The translations under genes and the position numbers were made by a program. The notes beneath the pieces were generated by a model. It did no database searches, was not told the origin of the DNA, and saw only the letters and a program-made list of their open reading frames with translations. Of a stretch of DNA of 64,000 nt, positions 52,187 through 61,110 are shown piece by piece; the first letter of the stretch is position 1, and every line of letters starts with the position of its first letter. The stretch comes from Bacillota bacterium (lineage in GTDB: Bacteria; Bacillota; DTU030; DUMP01): positions 1 through 64,000 of the forward strand of contig JAAZKX010000048.1 of assembly GCA_012799605.1 (NCBI GenBank). The letters are read 5' to 3'.

Positions 52187-53287
52187 GTGGGCGAACGAGA
52201 GAAGCTGTTTCGTAAGGGGATAGCCGATATCAAGGCTTATGTGCCAGGGAAACCGATGGAGGACGTCATGCGGGAATTTGGTTTGACGGAAGTTGTTAAA
52301 TTGGCGTCCAATGAAAATCCACTCGGTCCTTCGCCTAAAGCTGTGGCTGCAATGAAAGAAGCACTCGATAGTGTCAATTATTATCCGGACGGGGCTTGCC
52401 TAGCCTTGACCCAAAAGCTGGCCTCGAAAGTAAATATCGATCCGGATGCGATCATTTTTGCCAACGGCGAGGATAACATTATTAGCCTGATCTCTAAAAC
52501 GTTTCTTAACGAAGGCGAAGAGATGATAATGGCGGATCCTAGTTTTTCTAGCTTCGAAATTAGCGCCCGCGCCATGGGAGCGAAGGTTGTTAAGGTACCG
52601 GTGCGGACGGATTTCACGACGGACTTAGATGCGATCCTTGAAGCAATGACCGAAAAGACTAAATTGGTATTTTTGTGTAACCCGAACAATCCTACCGGCA
52701 CTATAAGTACAAGCTCCGAAGTAGAAAGCTTTTTGAACCAATTGCCCGACCGGGTAGTGGTGATTTTGGACGAAGCATATAAGGAATTTGTCGATGACCC
52801 CGACTATCCAGAAGGGTTGGATTATGTCCGGGCCGGACATAATGTTATAGTGAGCCGGACTTTTTCCAAGGTCTATGGTTTGGCCGGTATTCGGGTGGGG
52901 TATGCTATCGGTCATCCTCAGTTTATCGGGGGCATGAAACGCATACGGGAAGCCTTTGCAACTAACAGGCTGGCGCAGATTGCAGCTCTGGCTGCCCTGG
53001 ACGATGATGAGTTCTTGGAAAAAGTCATTGCCTCCAACCGGGAGGGCAGAGAATATCTATATGCGGAATTTGAGCGGCTGGGATTGCCTTATGTAAAAAG
53101 CGAAACGAACTTTATGCTCGTTGATACTAAAAAAGATATTCAACAAGTGTTTCTCGACCTGCAGCGGCACGGTATTATTGTGCGGCCGGCCCATATTTGG
53201 GATATGCCCACCTGGGCCCGTGTTTCAGTAGGTACTAGGGAAGAAAACGAAAAGTTTATCCGGGCATTGGAACAGGTGCTAGCCTAG
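52187..53287 (+). CDS. hisC: Histidinol-phosphate aminotransferase family enzyme
   Basis: A 366-residue fold-type I aminotransferase of the HisC group: KLASNENPLGPSPKAVAAM, FLCNPNNPTGT, ILDEAYKEFV and the PLP lysine in SRTFSKVYGLAGIRVGYAIG. It converts histidinol-phosphate to the imidazole acetol phosphate or, as HisC relatives often do, acts on aromatic amino acids. It is alone between its own promoter and terminator and not in a his operon, so an aromatic role is possible. GTG start, with GGGGAGG about ten bases upstream. Confidence 0.85.
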   Translation: MGEREKLFRKGIADIKAYVPGKPMEDVMREFGLTEVVKLASNENPLGPSPKAVAAMKEALDSVNYYPDGACLALTQKLASKVNIDPDAIIFANGEDNIISLISKTFLNEGEEMIMADPSFSSFEISARAMGAKVVKVPVRTDFTTDLDAILEAMTEKTKLVFLCNPNNPTGTISTSSEVESFLNQLPDRVVVILDEAYKEFVDDPDYPEGLDYVRAGHNVIVSRTFSKVYGLAGIRVGYAIGHPQFIGGMKRIREAFATNRLAQIAALAALDDDEFLEKVIASNREGREYLYAEFERLGLPYVKSETNFMLVDTKKDIQQVFLDLQRHGIIVRPAHIWDMPTWARVSVGTREENEKFIRALEQVLA

Positions 53288-53335
53288 GAAGGCTCGAGCT
53301 GAAAGATAAGCTGGTAAACTTTGACTAATAACGGG

Positions 53336-53370
53336 AAGCCGCTTCTAACTTAGGAGCGGCTTTGTTTCTT
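53336..53370 (+). terminator. Intrinsic terminator after the hisC-like gene
   Basis: AAGCCGCTTC pairs with GGAGCGGCTT around a short loop and is followed by TGTTTCTT. Confidence 0.82.
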
Positions 53371-53458
53371 CCGGTGCCCATGGCGCTGCGAATAGAAGTT
53401 TGGCGACGAAGAGGTCGAAAAGACACAGAAGGATTTTATTTACATATTATGGAAGTAA

Positions 53459-53477
53459 ACCCCACCGAGAGTGGGGT
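53459..53477 (+). promoter_or_regulatory. Hairpin that contains the ribosome site of the FxLYD gene
   Basis: ACCCCAC pairs perfectly with GTGGGGT around CGAGA, and the right arm contains the GGGGT of the ribosome site for the GTG start at 53486. Folding would hide the site. Confidence 0.55.
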
Positions 53478-53485
53478 GATAATTC

Positions 53486-54235
53486 GTGTTGATGCCGGGC
53501 CAAGGAAGTTTAGCTGTCAGTGTTTCGCTTATTTTGTTATTGCTTTTTTGCCCCCGCTTGGTGGGGATGGAACCGACTGCAACTTATGATACTGGGCCGG
53601 AATTTTGGCTTGAGGCAGCAGCGGAAACGACAAGAGTTGGGGAAGAAAGTGATTGCAGGCAACAGTTGGTAACGGAGATTATTGCAGCCGAAGGCGACGG
53701 TGGTATTTTTTTAGAACAAGAGCTAAATCTTTTTCAGACAGGTCCCAGTTCCCACCTAGTGGGGCGGGTCAAAAATCGATCTGGTACAGGAGCCGAGCTG
53801 ATTCTTATTACCTGGGAAGTAGGTACTCGGGATAAAAAGATAGCAGCATCTGCCGGAGTATATATCAGGGGACTTAATCCGGGCGAAAGCAAGCCTTTCA
53901 AACTGATGCTGCCCTATAGACCGGATATAACCCGGTCACAGGTGCGGATAACACCGGGGTTTAAGAGTAAACCGCAGCCGGTTCGGTTAGTAGCCGTTAC
54001 CGAACTGTATGCCGACCGAGGCCAGGCTTATTTAAGCCTGCTGGGACATGTAACCAACAAAGGGGGAGAACGGGAAGATTTGGTCAAGGTTGTAGTCGAG
54101 TTTTTAGATAAGGATGGTAAACTGCTAGATGTTGACTGGGCTTTTTTGAATTACTTGGATCCTGGCGCAAGCCAAAGCTTTACCGTTTATACGCCGCGGC
54201 TGGAAACCCGGACCTGGAATGTATATTTTGATTAG
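53486..54235 (+). CDS. Secreted protein with two FxLYD-like domains
   Basis: A 249-residue protein with an N-terminal signal or anchor (about residues 8-27, LAVSVSLILLLLFCPRLVG). Two immunoglobulin-like beta domains of the FxLYD type are visible: HLVGRVKNRSGTGAEL...LNPGESKPFKL (about 87-147) and YLSLLGHVTNKGGERED...LDPGASQSFTVYTP (about 180-240). Such domains occur in exported proteins of unknown role. The GTG at 53486 has GGGGTGA about eight bases upstream; another ATG follows six bases later. It stands between hisC and the tsa operon. Confidence 0.75.
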   Translation: MLMPGQGSLAVSVSLILLLLFCPRLVGMEPTATYDTGPEFWLEAAAETTRVGEESDCRQQLVTEIIAAEGDGGIFLEQELNLFQTGPSSHLVGRVKNRSGTGAELILITWEVGTRDKKIAASAGVYIRGLNPGESKPFKLMLPYRPDITRSQVRITPGFKSKPQPVRLVAVTELYADRGQAYLSLLGHVTNKGGEREDLVKVVVEFLDKDGKLLDVDWAFLNYLDPGASQSFTVYTPRLETRTWNVYFD

Positions 54236-54248
54236 TTGTAAGGCTCGC

Positions 54249-54277
54249 TTGACCGCCATCGGTAGCTCACCTATAAT
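54249..54277 (+). promoter_or_regulatory. Sigma-A promoter of the tsaE-tsaB-rimI-tsaD operon
   Basis: TTGACC (5 of 6), a 17-base spacer and a perfect TATAAT, 44 bases before tsaE. One of the best promoters in the window. Confidence 0.82.
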
Positions 54278-54320
54278 GGGATAAAGGATAGACGTGCCCG
54301 GTGGTAGGAGGTAAGCTGTT

Positions 54321-54812
54321 GTGCTTCAGGTAATAACCAGATCGGTAGAAGAAACGGAATGGATAGGCACGGAATTGGGCGGGCTTGCTTTCCCAGGGAT
54401 GGTTGTTCTCCTTAGCGGGGATCTAGGAGCGGGAAAAACTGCGTTCGCACGGGGTGTGGCCCGAGGCCTTGGAGTAAAAGGTCCGGTAACCAGCCCCAGT
54501 TTTACATTGGCTGAAATCTACTGTGGCCGGATGCCCTTGTACCATTTGGATGTTTACCGGCTAAACAGCCCTCTGGAACTGCTGGATATTGGCTATGAGG
54601 AATATGTCTATGGAGCGGGCGTTTGTTTGATCGAATGGGGGGATATGGTGCGGAATCTTGTTCCGGCCGACCACTTGGAGATTAGGATTATTGGAACCGG
54701 CAGCGAACGAAAATTATCTTTCATGGCTTCCGGAACTGATTATAGAAATGTGATCGAGGAGCTGAGGAAAATTGTGGCTCTTAGCCGTGGAGACAGCAAC
54801 ACCCACGCTTAG
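54321..54812 (+). CDS. tsaE: tRNA threonylcarbamoyladenosine biosynthesis ATPase TsaE
   Basis: The ATPase that regenerates the TsaB-TsaD complex making t6A37 in ANN-decoding tRNAs. The 163-residue product has Walker [17 protein letters not shown] (about residue 31), [21 protein letters not shown] and the acidic LIEWGDMV. The GTG at 54321 follows TAGGAGG by nine bases. It overlaps tsaB by 41 bases and heads the operon. Confidence 0.95.
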   Translation: MLQVITRSVEETEWIGTELGGLAFPGMVVLLSGDLGAGKTAFARGVARGLGVKGPVTSPSFTLAEIYCGRMPLYHLDVYRLNSPLELLDIGYEEYVYGAGVCLIEWGDMVRNLVPADHLEIRIIGTGSERKLSFMASGTDYRNVIEELRKIVALSRGDSNTHA

Positions 54813-55509
54813 TGTAGCCTTATTAAAAGACGGCTGCCTGGTGGTGGAGCATAACGAACAGTCAAAACGCCGCCATGCCAAAACTACGGCTCCGACCATT
54901 GCTGCCCTTCTTGCTGTTGCTGGTTTAAAGCCTACTGATTTGGGAGCCGTAGCCTGCGGCCTGGGACCTGGCTCTTTTACCGGGCTCAGAATCGGCCTCA
55001 GCACGGTAAAAGGACTGGCTCAGGCGCTTGATATTCCGCTTATTGCCGTCAGCACGTTAGATGTATTAGCAGCAGCGGCTGTGAGGGCTGGCTTTATTAC
55101 TGTGCCGCTTATAGATGCGAAACAAGAACATATCTATGTAGCTTTTTATCATGGCCAGGGCCGGGCGGATGATCTTTGCCCGCTGGGTGGATATTTGGCT
55201 TTAAAACCAGAGCAGGTGGCAGCGCAGGCTAAAGAGCTAGCCGGAGGTTCCCAGCTGGCAGTTTGCGGGGACGGTGTTCCTTTGTGCCGGGAGTACTTCC
55301 GCTCGGAGGGATTGAAGCCGGTAGAACTACCGCCCTGGTACAGCCAGCCGCGGGCTGCTATTTTAGGCCAGCTGGCGGCTCAGAGATTAAAAGCCGGCGA
55401 ACGAACAAATGTAGCTGCATCCCGGCCGCTCTATGTGCGCCAGGCTGCGGCCGAGTTGGCGTTAAAAGCACGCCGGTTGCGGGAGAACGAAAATGCCAAC
55501 CAATCTTGA
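54772..55509 (+). CDS. tsaB: tRNA threonylcarbamoyladenosine biosynthesis protein TsaB
   Basis: Non-catalytic partner of TsaD in t6A synthesis. The 245-residue product has the ASKHA-fold start [16 protein letters not shown] and the family motif [24 protein letters not shown], followed by [15 protein letters not shown]. The start is TTG inside the end of tsaE, with GAGGA five bases upstream. It overlaps rimI by 17 bases. Confidence 0.94.
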   Translation: MWLLAVETATPTLSVALLKDGCLVVEHNEQSKRRHAKTTAPTIAALLAVAGLKPTDLGAVACGLGPGSFTGLRIGLSTVKGLAQALDIPLIAVSTLDVLAAAAVRAGFITVPLIDAKQEHIYVAFYHGQGRADDLCPLGGYLALKPEQVAAQAKELAGGSQLAVCGDGVPLCREYFRSEGLKPVELPPWYSQPRAAILGQLAAQRLKAGERTNVAASRPLYVRQAAAELALKARRLRENENANQS

Positions 55510-55975
55510 AATTCAAATCCTGCCTATGGCTGCAGATCATTTACCCCAGGTGACGGAAATAGAACGCCGGTCGTTTTTGGTGCCCTGGTCTTCGGATGCA
55601 CTTAGGTTTGAACTTTTTCATAACAAAGTGGCTCATTATTTGGTGGCCGTAGTTGAAAATGCGGTAGTCGGTTATGCTGGTATGTGGGTGCTGGTCGATG
55701 AAGCCCATGTGACTAATATAGCGGTGCTGCCCAAATGGCGACGCCGGGGGATTGCCAAAGCCCTGTTACGGAAGTTGATCAATGTTGCCGTAGCCAGTGG
55801 TGTAGATAAAATGACCCTGGAAGTTAGAAAGTCAAATTGGGGGGCCCGCAAGCTGTATGAGGGGCTGGGGTTTAAGACGCTGGGCTGCCGGCGCAACTAC
55901 TACGCCGAAACGTGTGAAGACGCTCTTGTTATGTGGAAGTTTGATTTAAAGGCCAGGCCAGATGGGCATCGATAA
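55493..55975 (+). CDS. rimI: Ribosomal protein S18-alanine N-acetyltransferase RimI
   Basis: A 160-residue GNAT acetyltransferase. It shows the acetyl-CoA loop [18 protein letters not shown], and [21 protein letters not shown] with the conserved Asn and Tyr of RimI. The position between tsaB and tsaD is the usual Firmicute order and supports RimI over other GNAT families. The ATG overlaps tsaB by 17 bases. Confidence 0.93.
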   Translation: MPTNLEIQILPMAADHLPQVTEIERRSFLVPWSSDALRFELFHNKVAHYLVAVVENAVVGYAGMWVLVDEAHVTNIAVLPKWRRRGIAKALLRKLINVAVASGVDKMTLEVRKSNWGARKLYEGLGFKTLGCRRNYYAETCEDALVMWKFDLKARPDGHR

Positions 55976-56006
55976 CTAATAAACAATGAAGCTGAGGGTG
56001 AACCTG

Positions 56007-57080
56007 GTGGAAAGACAACAGATAATTTTGGGAATCGAAACCTCATGTGATGAAACGGCAGCAGCCTTGGTAGCGGATGGTCAACATATTTTAGCCAACA
56101 CCATTTCTTCCCAGGTCGACTTACATGCCATTTACGGTGGGGTGGTGCCGGAGCTGGCCTCAAGGCGGCATGTGGAGCTGATCGTACCGGTAGTTAACGC
56201 AGCTTTAAAAGAAGCAGGGTTGACATTAAATGACGTAACGGCTGTAGCAGTTACAGCCGGCCCGGGGTTAATAGGAGCCCTGTTGGTTGGCTTGTCTTAT
56301 GCCAAGGGAATCGCTTTGGCTCGAAGTCTCCCTCTAATAGGTGTCCACCATATTGCCGCTCACATTTACGCTAACTGGCTTGTTTACCCACAGCTGAGGG
56401 CCCCGTTTTTAAGCTTGGTAGTTTCAGGCGGGCATACTTCGCTGATCCAAGTCGAGGGGCATGGTTGCTATCAGTTGTTGGGCAGCACAGTGGACGATGC
56501 CGCTGGGGAAGCTTTCGATAAGATCGCCCGTACCTTAGGCTTAGGCTATCCGGGCGGGCCCGCCATTGAACGTTTGGCCCAGGAAGGTGATCCAAGGGCC
56601 CTTTCCTTACCCCAGCCGGTAGTAAAAGGGCAACCGCTGGATTTCAGTTTTAGCGGACTTAAAACTGCAGTACTAAATTATCTAAACCGGCTCCATCAAC
56701 GCCAGGAACAGCCCAATAAAGCTGATGTAGCAGCTAGTTTACAACAGGCAGTGATTACTTCGCTAGTCGAGCGGACACTATTGGCCGCGGAAATTACTGG
56801 GCTGAAACAGGTCGCTCTGGCCGGCGGTGTGGCTGCCAATAAAGGGCTTCGGCAGGCACTAAAAACAGCCGGGGCTGAGCGCGGGTTGGAGGTTCTAGTT
56901 CCGCCGCCGGTTTTATGTACTGATAATGGGGCTATGGTGGCCTGTGCTGGATATTGGTATTTAAAACATGGTTTTACGGCACCACTGTCCTTAAATGCAA
57001 CCGCTAATTTGCCATTGGGATCCGAACAGGCCTGGGGAAAACTTGGGGAAAAAAAAGATAGTGCTGGCAAAAGCGGCTAA
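56007..57080 (+). CDS. tsaD: tRNA N6-adenosine threonylcarbamoyltransferase TsaD
   Basis: Catalytic subunit that transfers the threonylcarbamoyl group to A37. The 357-residue product shows LGIETSCDETAAALV, the metal ligands HHIAAH, SGGHTSLIQ, LGYPGGPAIERLA, and FSFSGLKTAVL. The GTG at 56007 is chosen because GAGGGTGA lies about five bases upstream; an ATG at 55986 has no ribosome site. It is the last gene of the tsa operon. The 3' flank carries the DnaA-box cluster. Confidence 0.96.
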   Translation: MERQQIILGIETSCDETAAALVADGQHILANTISSQVDLHAIYGGVVPELASRRHVELIVPVVNAALKEAGLTLNDVTAVAVTAGPGLIGALLVGLSYAKGIALARSLPLIGVHHIAAHIYANWLVYPQLRAPFLSLVVSGGHTSLIQVEGHGCYQLLGSTVDDAAGEAFDKIARTLGLGYPGGPAIERLAQEGDPRALSLPQPVVKGQPLDFSFSGLKTAVLNYLNRLHQRQEQPNKADVAASLQQAVITSLVERTLLAAEITGLKQVALAGGVAANKGLRQALKTAGAERGLEVLVPPPVLCTDNGAMVACAGYWYLKHGFTAPLSLNATANLPLGSEQAWGKLGEKKDSAGKSG

Positions 57081-57121
57081 CGATATGGGTTGTTGCTTAA
57101 TCAAATATAGGATCAAGATTT

Positions 57122-57202
57122 TGTGGGTAATGTGGATAAGCGGTGAAAAATGTTGGTGGGAGCCGATCTGACTGTGGATAATCCTGTGGATTATGTGGAT
57201 AG
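57122..57202 (-). other. Cluster of five DnaA-box-like sites
   Basis: Read on the minus strand, five 9-mers match the DnaA box TTATCCACA. Two are exact (57131-57139 and 57173-57181) and three differ by one base (57122-57130, 57185-57193, 57194-57202). All have the same orientation, and two neighbouring pairs abut with 9-base spacing. The cluster lies between convergent tsaD and yigZ. No dnaA, dnaN or rpmH lies nearby, so an origin is unlikely; a DnaA-titrating cluster like those outside oriC in B. subtilis is the better reading. Confidence 0.75.
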
Positions 57203-57206
57203 TGGG

Positions 57207-57234
57207 AATAAGCACCCATGTTCGTGCTTATTTG
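57207..57234 (+). terminator. Terminator-like hairpin after tsaD
   Basis: AATAAGCAC pairs perfectly with GTGCTTATT around CCATGTTC. It sits between convergent tsaD and yigZ and could act in both directions, though no long T run follows. Confidence 0.55.
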
Positions 57235-57269
57235 GCCCTATAAGTGGGGGAATATAGCACATTTTTTAT

Positions 57270-57866
57270 CTAGGACCAATTTTCTATCCGGGCAATGTGT
57301 TGGACTTGGGTGGCGAAACTAGCTGCTTTAGACTGAGGTACGGCGACCTTGAGGGTAACTTGTTCTTTATAATCAGCTGCTAATACTTGGCCGCCGATTG
57401 TTTTAAGCAGGTGTAAACACCGGTCCAGCTCGGGGTAGCTGATAGTAATCCGAAAAGTTTCAGCAATAAGCTTGGCAGCAATTCCAGCTGCTGCTAAAGC
57501 CTGGCTAGCAGCCTGGCCATAAGCATCTATTAATCCGCGAATACCTAGTTTTTTTCCGCCATAATAACGTGTTACTACCACTAGTACATCGGTAAGCTCA
57601 AAGCTTAAAATGGCACGCATAATAGGCTCACCGGCAGTTCCGGTAGGTTCGCCAGCATCACTGGCAAAACGCGTGTCACGCCGGGGGTCTATGCGGTAGG
57701 CCCAGGCATTGTGAGTTGCTTGATGGTGCTGTTCGCTGCGGTTGGCAATTAAAATTTTTGCTTTTTGTTCTGAATCTACAGGGCGTACCCAGCCGATAAA
57801 GCGGGAACGCTCTATTTTTATTTCTACTTCGGCTTCCTGAGCCGGACTCCGGTAGACATCGACCAT
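57270..57866 (-). CDS. yigZ: YigZ/IMPACT family protein
   Basis: A 198-residue member of the UPF0029/IMPACT family. It shows IKIERSRFIGWVRPV, the family signature SDAGEPTGTAGEPIMRAI, and VVTRYYGGKKLGIRGLIDAYGQA. The N-terminal half is the conserved domain and the C-terminal half the DUF1949 ferredoxin-like domain. A role in translation stress has been proposed for relatives. The ATG at 57866 follows GGAGG by about six bases; an upstream extension is less likely. Confidence 0.9.
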   Translation of the reverse strand: MVDVYRSPAQEAEVEIKIERSRFIGWVRPVDSEQKAKILIANRSEQHHQATHNAWAYRIDPRRDTRFASDAGEPTGTAGEPIMRAILSFELTDVLVVVTRYYGGKKLGIRGLIDAYGQAASQALAAAGIAAKLIAETFRITISYPELDRCLHLLKTIGGQVLAADYKEQVTLKVAVPQSKAASFATQVQHIARIENWS

Positions 57867-57990
57867 GATGACACCTCCAATGCTTCTTATCACCATCATA
57901 ACATAGATTCATCTTTAGAGCGGTAGAGCCCGTAGTACCTAAGGTTATCCGGGCCAAAAGTAAAAAAATGATTAAAATATAGATTTGTTC

Positions 57991-58019
57991 TTGACCCCCG
58001 GAAACTTTGGCCATATACT
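57991..58019 (+). promoter_or_regulatory. Sigma-A promoter of the osmoprotectant importer operon
   Basis: TTGACC, a 17-base spacer and TATACT, 126 bases before the ATPase start. The long leader leaves space for regulation. Confidence 0.78.
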
Positions 58020-58144
58020 AAGGTTGCCGGCAGCTTGTGTAAACAGATAAAGTGGTCGGGTGCAATAACGGCTCTACTGGGCCCAACAGGAGAGCACTGA
58101 AGTTCTGGAAAAAACAGCGAGTGATGCTATAAAGGGGTGAAAAG

Positions 58145-59314
58145 ATGATTAAATTTGATCAGATAACAAAAATTTACCGCGGTGGCACTGTTGCCGTTAA
58201 GAAATTAAACCTCGAAGTTAAAGCAGGGCAATTGATCGTTTTGGTCGGGCCCAGCGGTTGTGGCAAAACTACCACGCTTAAAATGGTAAATAGACTGATA
58301 GAACCGAGCAGTGGCAACATCTATATCCATAATCAACGGATACAATCGTTTGATGTGGTCGAATTACGGCGAAATATTGGTTATGTGATTCAAACCATAG
58401 GGTTGTTGCCCCATCTTACGGTAGCAGCTAATATCGCCTTGGTGCCGCAATTGAAAGGCTGGTCCCGGAAAAAATCACAAGCCCGGGTCGATGAACTGCT
58501 TACTATGGTGGGCCTGGATCCGGCTGTGTATGCCGGACGTTATCCAGCCCAACTATCTGGCGGCCAGCAGCAACGCATCGGTGTCCTTCGGGCCCTGGCT
58601 GCCGATCCGGAACTAATTTTAATGGACGAGCCTTTTGGGGCCCTGGATCCCATTACCAGGGAACAGCTACAACTGGAATTAAAACGGCTACAGGAACAGC
58701 TAAAGAAAACTATCATATTTGTTACCCACGATATGGGTGAGGCTATGTTGTTGGCTGATCGTATTGTTATCATGAAAGAGGGCGTTGTAATTCAGGATGC
58801 GACTCCCGAAGAGATTGTGCGCTATCCTGCTAACGATTTTGTAGCCAGCTTTATTGGCCGCGGCGCACGGCCGCAATCGGTTGATGAGTTGAATGTAAGC
58901 GATGTGATGAATACGAATCCGGTGACGATCGGGACAGATCGCGGCTTGGGCGAAGCGCTGCTACGGATGCAGCAGCGGCGGGTAGATAGCCTTTTGGTTG
59001 TGAAAGAAGGAGTCTTGCAGGGCATTGTTCGGGCCCGTGACTTATACCCGTACCTTATGCGGGACGAAATGATTTCAGTGGCAGAAGTAATGACATTGGC
59101 CCCGGTAATAGTTCAGGAAGAGGCAACGTTATCGCTGGTTGCAGAAAAATTAGCCGATGGCAGGATTAATTTGGTTGCCGTTGTGGACGGGAACAATCGC
59201 CTTCAGGGTGTGGTCACACGAGCCAGCTTAGTTGGTGTTTTAGTCAACAGCTATGGGAACGGGCAGGCCGGCGAAAAGCATTCCTTGCTGCAGGCGGTAG
59301 GAGGTGGAAAATAA
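58145..59314 (+). CDS. opuCA: Osmoprotectant ABC importer ATPase with CBS domains (OpuCA-like)
   Basis: The 389-residue ATPase of a betaine/choline/carnitine-type importer. Its ABC domain shows Walker A GPSGCGKTTT, QTIGLLPHLTV, signature LSGGQQQRIGVLRAL, Walker B LILMDEPFGALD and FVTHDMGEA. It is followed by two CBS domains (about 250-370) with VMNTNPVTIG and VMTLAPVIVQ. CBS domains in OpuCA proteins sense ionic strength or c-di-AMP. The ATG at 58145 follows AGGGGTG by about seven bases. Its stop overlaps the permease start (TAATG). Confidence 0.93.
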   Translation: MIKFDQITKIYRGGTVAVKKLNLEVKAGQLIVLVGPSGCGKTTTLKMVNRLIEPSSGNIYIHNQRIQSFDVVELRRNIGYVIQTIGLLPHLTVAANIALVPQLKGWSRKKSQARVDELLTMVGLDPAVYAGRYPAQLSGGQQQRIGVLRALAADPELILMDEPFGALDPITREQLQLELKRLQEQLKKTIIFVTHDMGEAMLLADRIVIMKEGVVIQDATPEEIVRYPANDFVASFIGRGARPQSVDELNVSDVMNTNPVTIGTDRGLGEALLRMQQRRVDSLLVVKEGVLQGIVRARDLYPYLMRDEMISVAEVMTLAPVIVQEEATLSLVAEKLADGRINLVAVVDGNNRLQGVVTRASLVGVLVNSYGNGQAGEKHSLLQAVGGGK

Positions 59315-60000
59315 TGAAACTAGGTATGGTGCGTACTTTTATCAGAATGCTAGAATATATAATTTCTAACGGTTCAGGGTTTGCTGCTTCATTCCAAGAA
59401 CACATTTTGATCCTGGTAATATTGCCGGTTAGCTGGGCCATACTGGTAGCTGTGCCGTTGGGAATACTGGCGACCCGCTATCATTCTTTGGAACGCTTGG
59501 TAATGGGGGTAGGCAGCGTTATCCAGACGATTCCCAGCCTGGCTTTGTTGGCCTTGTTTATCCCTCTAGGCCTTGGCATCGGTAACAAGCCAGCTGTAGT
59601 CGCTTTATTTTTGTATTCGCTGTTACCCATTATGCGAAATACCTACACCGGAATCAAAGGAATAAGCCCTGATTTAAAAGAGGCAGCCAACGGTATGGGC
59701 ATGACGCCCCTGCAGTTGCTGTTTAAAGTTGAATTGCCCCTAGCCATACCGGTAATTATGGCTGGGGTACGGACCGCTACGGTCATTGCCATCGGCACTG
59801 CTACTTTAGCAGCCATGGTCGGTGGCGGCGGGCTGGGACGGTATATTGTCCGTGGCCTCAATCAAATGCGTGACTACTTGGTCTTGGTCGGGGCTGTTCC
59901 GGCCGCTACGTTGGCGTTGGCAGTAGATTTTTTGCTAAGCCAGGTCGAACGGTGGGTAACTCCGGCAGGATTGAGGCTGTACAACGAACGTGAAAGCTAA
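59314..60000 (+). CDS. opuCB: Osmoprotectant ABC importer permease (OpuCB-like)
   Basis: A 228-residue permease with about five or six membrane helices. Its EAA loop (ISPDLKEAANGMGMTPLQLLFKVELPLAIP) contacts the ATPase, and GGGGLGRYIVRGL is typical of OpuCB/OpuCD. The ATG overlaps the ATPase stop. No second permease gene (opuCD) follows, so the transporter may work as a homodimer in the membrane. Confidence 0.92.
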   Translation: MKLGMVRTFIRMLEYIISNGSGFAASFQEHILILVILPVSWAILVAVPLGILATRYHSLERLVMGVGSVIQTIPSLALLALFIPLGLGIGNKPAVVALFLYSLLPIMRNTYTGIKGISPDLKEAANGMGMTPLQLLFKVELPLAIPVIMAGVRTATVIAIGTATLAAMVGGGGLGRYIVRGLNQMRDYLVLVGAVPAATLALAVDFLLSQVERWVTPAGLRLYNERES

Positions 60001-60030
60001 GGCTGGTTTAAATAAAGGGGGGGAATCCTA

Positions 60031-60954
60031 ATGAAAAAGTTAGCTATGATCCTAAGCGCGACTTTGGTAGTCATGCTGCTGTTTGCCGGCTGCAGCGGCT
60101 CTGGAACCGGTAGTGAAGCGGAAGCAGATAGTAGTACTACGGTTCGGATCGCTTCGGCAAGCTATGGCGAGGTGGAGATTCAGGCGGAGATGGCCAAAGC
60201 ACTGATCGAGGCTCAGACAGATCATAAAGTTGAACGGATATTGAACATGAATGAGTGGTTAAGTTTCCCAGCAATTGTCCGTGGTGAGCTGGATATGTAT
60301 GTTTCATTTACCGGTACTCATTTTTTGGGCACGTTAGAGCAAACTCTGACTCCAAAATGGCGCGACCCGGATAAGGTATGGGAATATGTGCATGATCGAT
60401 TGCTCGAGGAGTACGGACTTTATGCCTTCGAGCCCTACGGGTATAATAATGTCTACGGGCTGGCGGTGCCAAGGTCCAGGGCTAAAGAACTGGGTTTAAA
60501 GACTACCAGTGATATTGTGCCCTATGCTGCCGAGATGGTGCTGGCTACAGATCAAGTATTTCAAGACCGGCCGGGACAAGGATACAAAGAATTGTGTGAG
60601 ACTTATGGGTTTAACTTCAAAGAAGCTGTCCCGATGGAGTTAGGGTTGATGTACCGGGCGCTTACTACCGGTGAAGCGGATGCTGGGATTATCTACACTA
60701 CTGATGGGCGCAATATAGCCCAGGATTTAGTGATTTTAGAGGACGACAAACAGTTCAATCCACCTTACTATGGTATGTTGCTGGCGCGGGCTGATATATT
60801 GGAACAGCATCCGGAAATAAAAACTGCTATAGAACCTCTATGTGGCTTGTTCGATACCAAAATGATGACCGAACTAAATGCCCGGGTGGATGTAGATGGA
60901 GAAGATGCAGCTCAAGTAGCCCGGGATTTTCTTCAGGAACAAAATTTATTATAA
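60031..60954 (+). CDS. opuCC: Osmoprotectant-binding lipoprotein (OpuCC-like)
   Basis: A 307-residue lipoprotein with lipobox LFAGC (Cys21). The mature protein has the OpuAC/OpuCC fold with conserved ITEQYI-like features such as IASASYGEVEIQAEMAKALIE, GELDMYVSFTGTHFLG and TTGEADAGIIYTTDGR. It captures a quaternary amine such as glycine betaine or carnitine; aromatic residues expected for the ligand box are present but the ligand is not certain. It ends the operon at a terminator. Confidence 0.9.
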   Translation: MKKLAMILSATLVVMLLFAGCSGSGTGSEAEADSSTTVRIASASYGEVEIQAEMAKALIEAQTDHKVERILNMNEWLSFPAIVRGELDMYVSFTGTHFLGTLEQTLTPKWRDPDKVWEYVHDRLLEEYGLYAFEPYGYNNVYGLAVPRSRAKELGLKTTSDIVPYAAEMVLATDQVFQDRPGQGYKELCETYGFNFKEAVPMELGLMYRALTTGEADAGIIYTTDGRNIAQDLVILEDDKQFNPPYYGMLLARADILEQHPEIKTAIEPLCGLFDTKMMTELNARVDVDGEDAAQVARDFLQEQNLL

Positions 60955-60967
60955 ACTGCTCCTGCAA

Positions 60968-60998
60968 GAGGGTCAGGCGCAAACCTGCCCCTTTTTTT
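60968..60998 (+). terminator. Intrinsic terminator of the importer operon
   Basis: AGGGTCAGG pairs with CCTGCCCCT (one mismatch) and is followed by seven T. Confidence 0.88.
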
Positions 60999-61005
60999 CA
61001 TGTCG

Positions 61006-61034
61006 TTGACGCTGCCCGTACAATATGATAGCAT
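61006..61034 (+). promoter_or_regulatory. Sigma-A promoter of the busR-like-ireB-murA operon
   Basis: TTGACG (5 of 6), a 17-base spacer and TAGCAT, 77 bases before the regulator start and just after the importer terminator. Confidence 0.65.
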
Positions 61035-61110
61035 GAGTTCAGATAATTAATGGGGAGAATAGCTATATGACTCCCCGGTTAGAAGAAATCCCCATAAGGA
61101 GGCCTACAGA

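Noticed and set aside
53362-53589. 75-codon open frame before the FxLYD gene
   Set aside because: It overlaps the hisC terminator and the FxLYD signal peptide in another frame and has no ribosome site.
57122-57202. Chromosomal replication origin at the DnaA-box cluster
   Set aside because: No dnaA, dnaN, rpmH, gyrB or clear AT-rich unwinding element lies within the window; a titration cluster explains it better.
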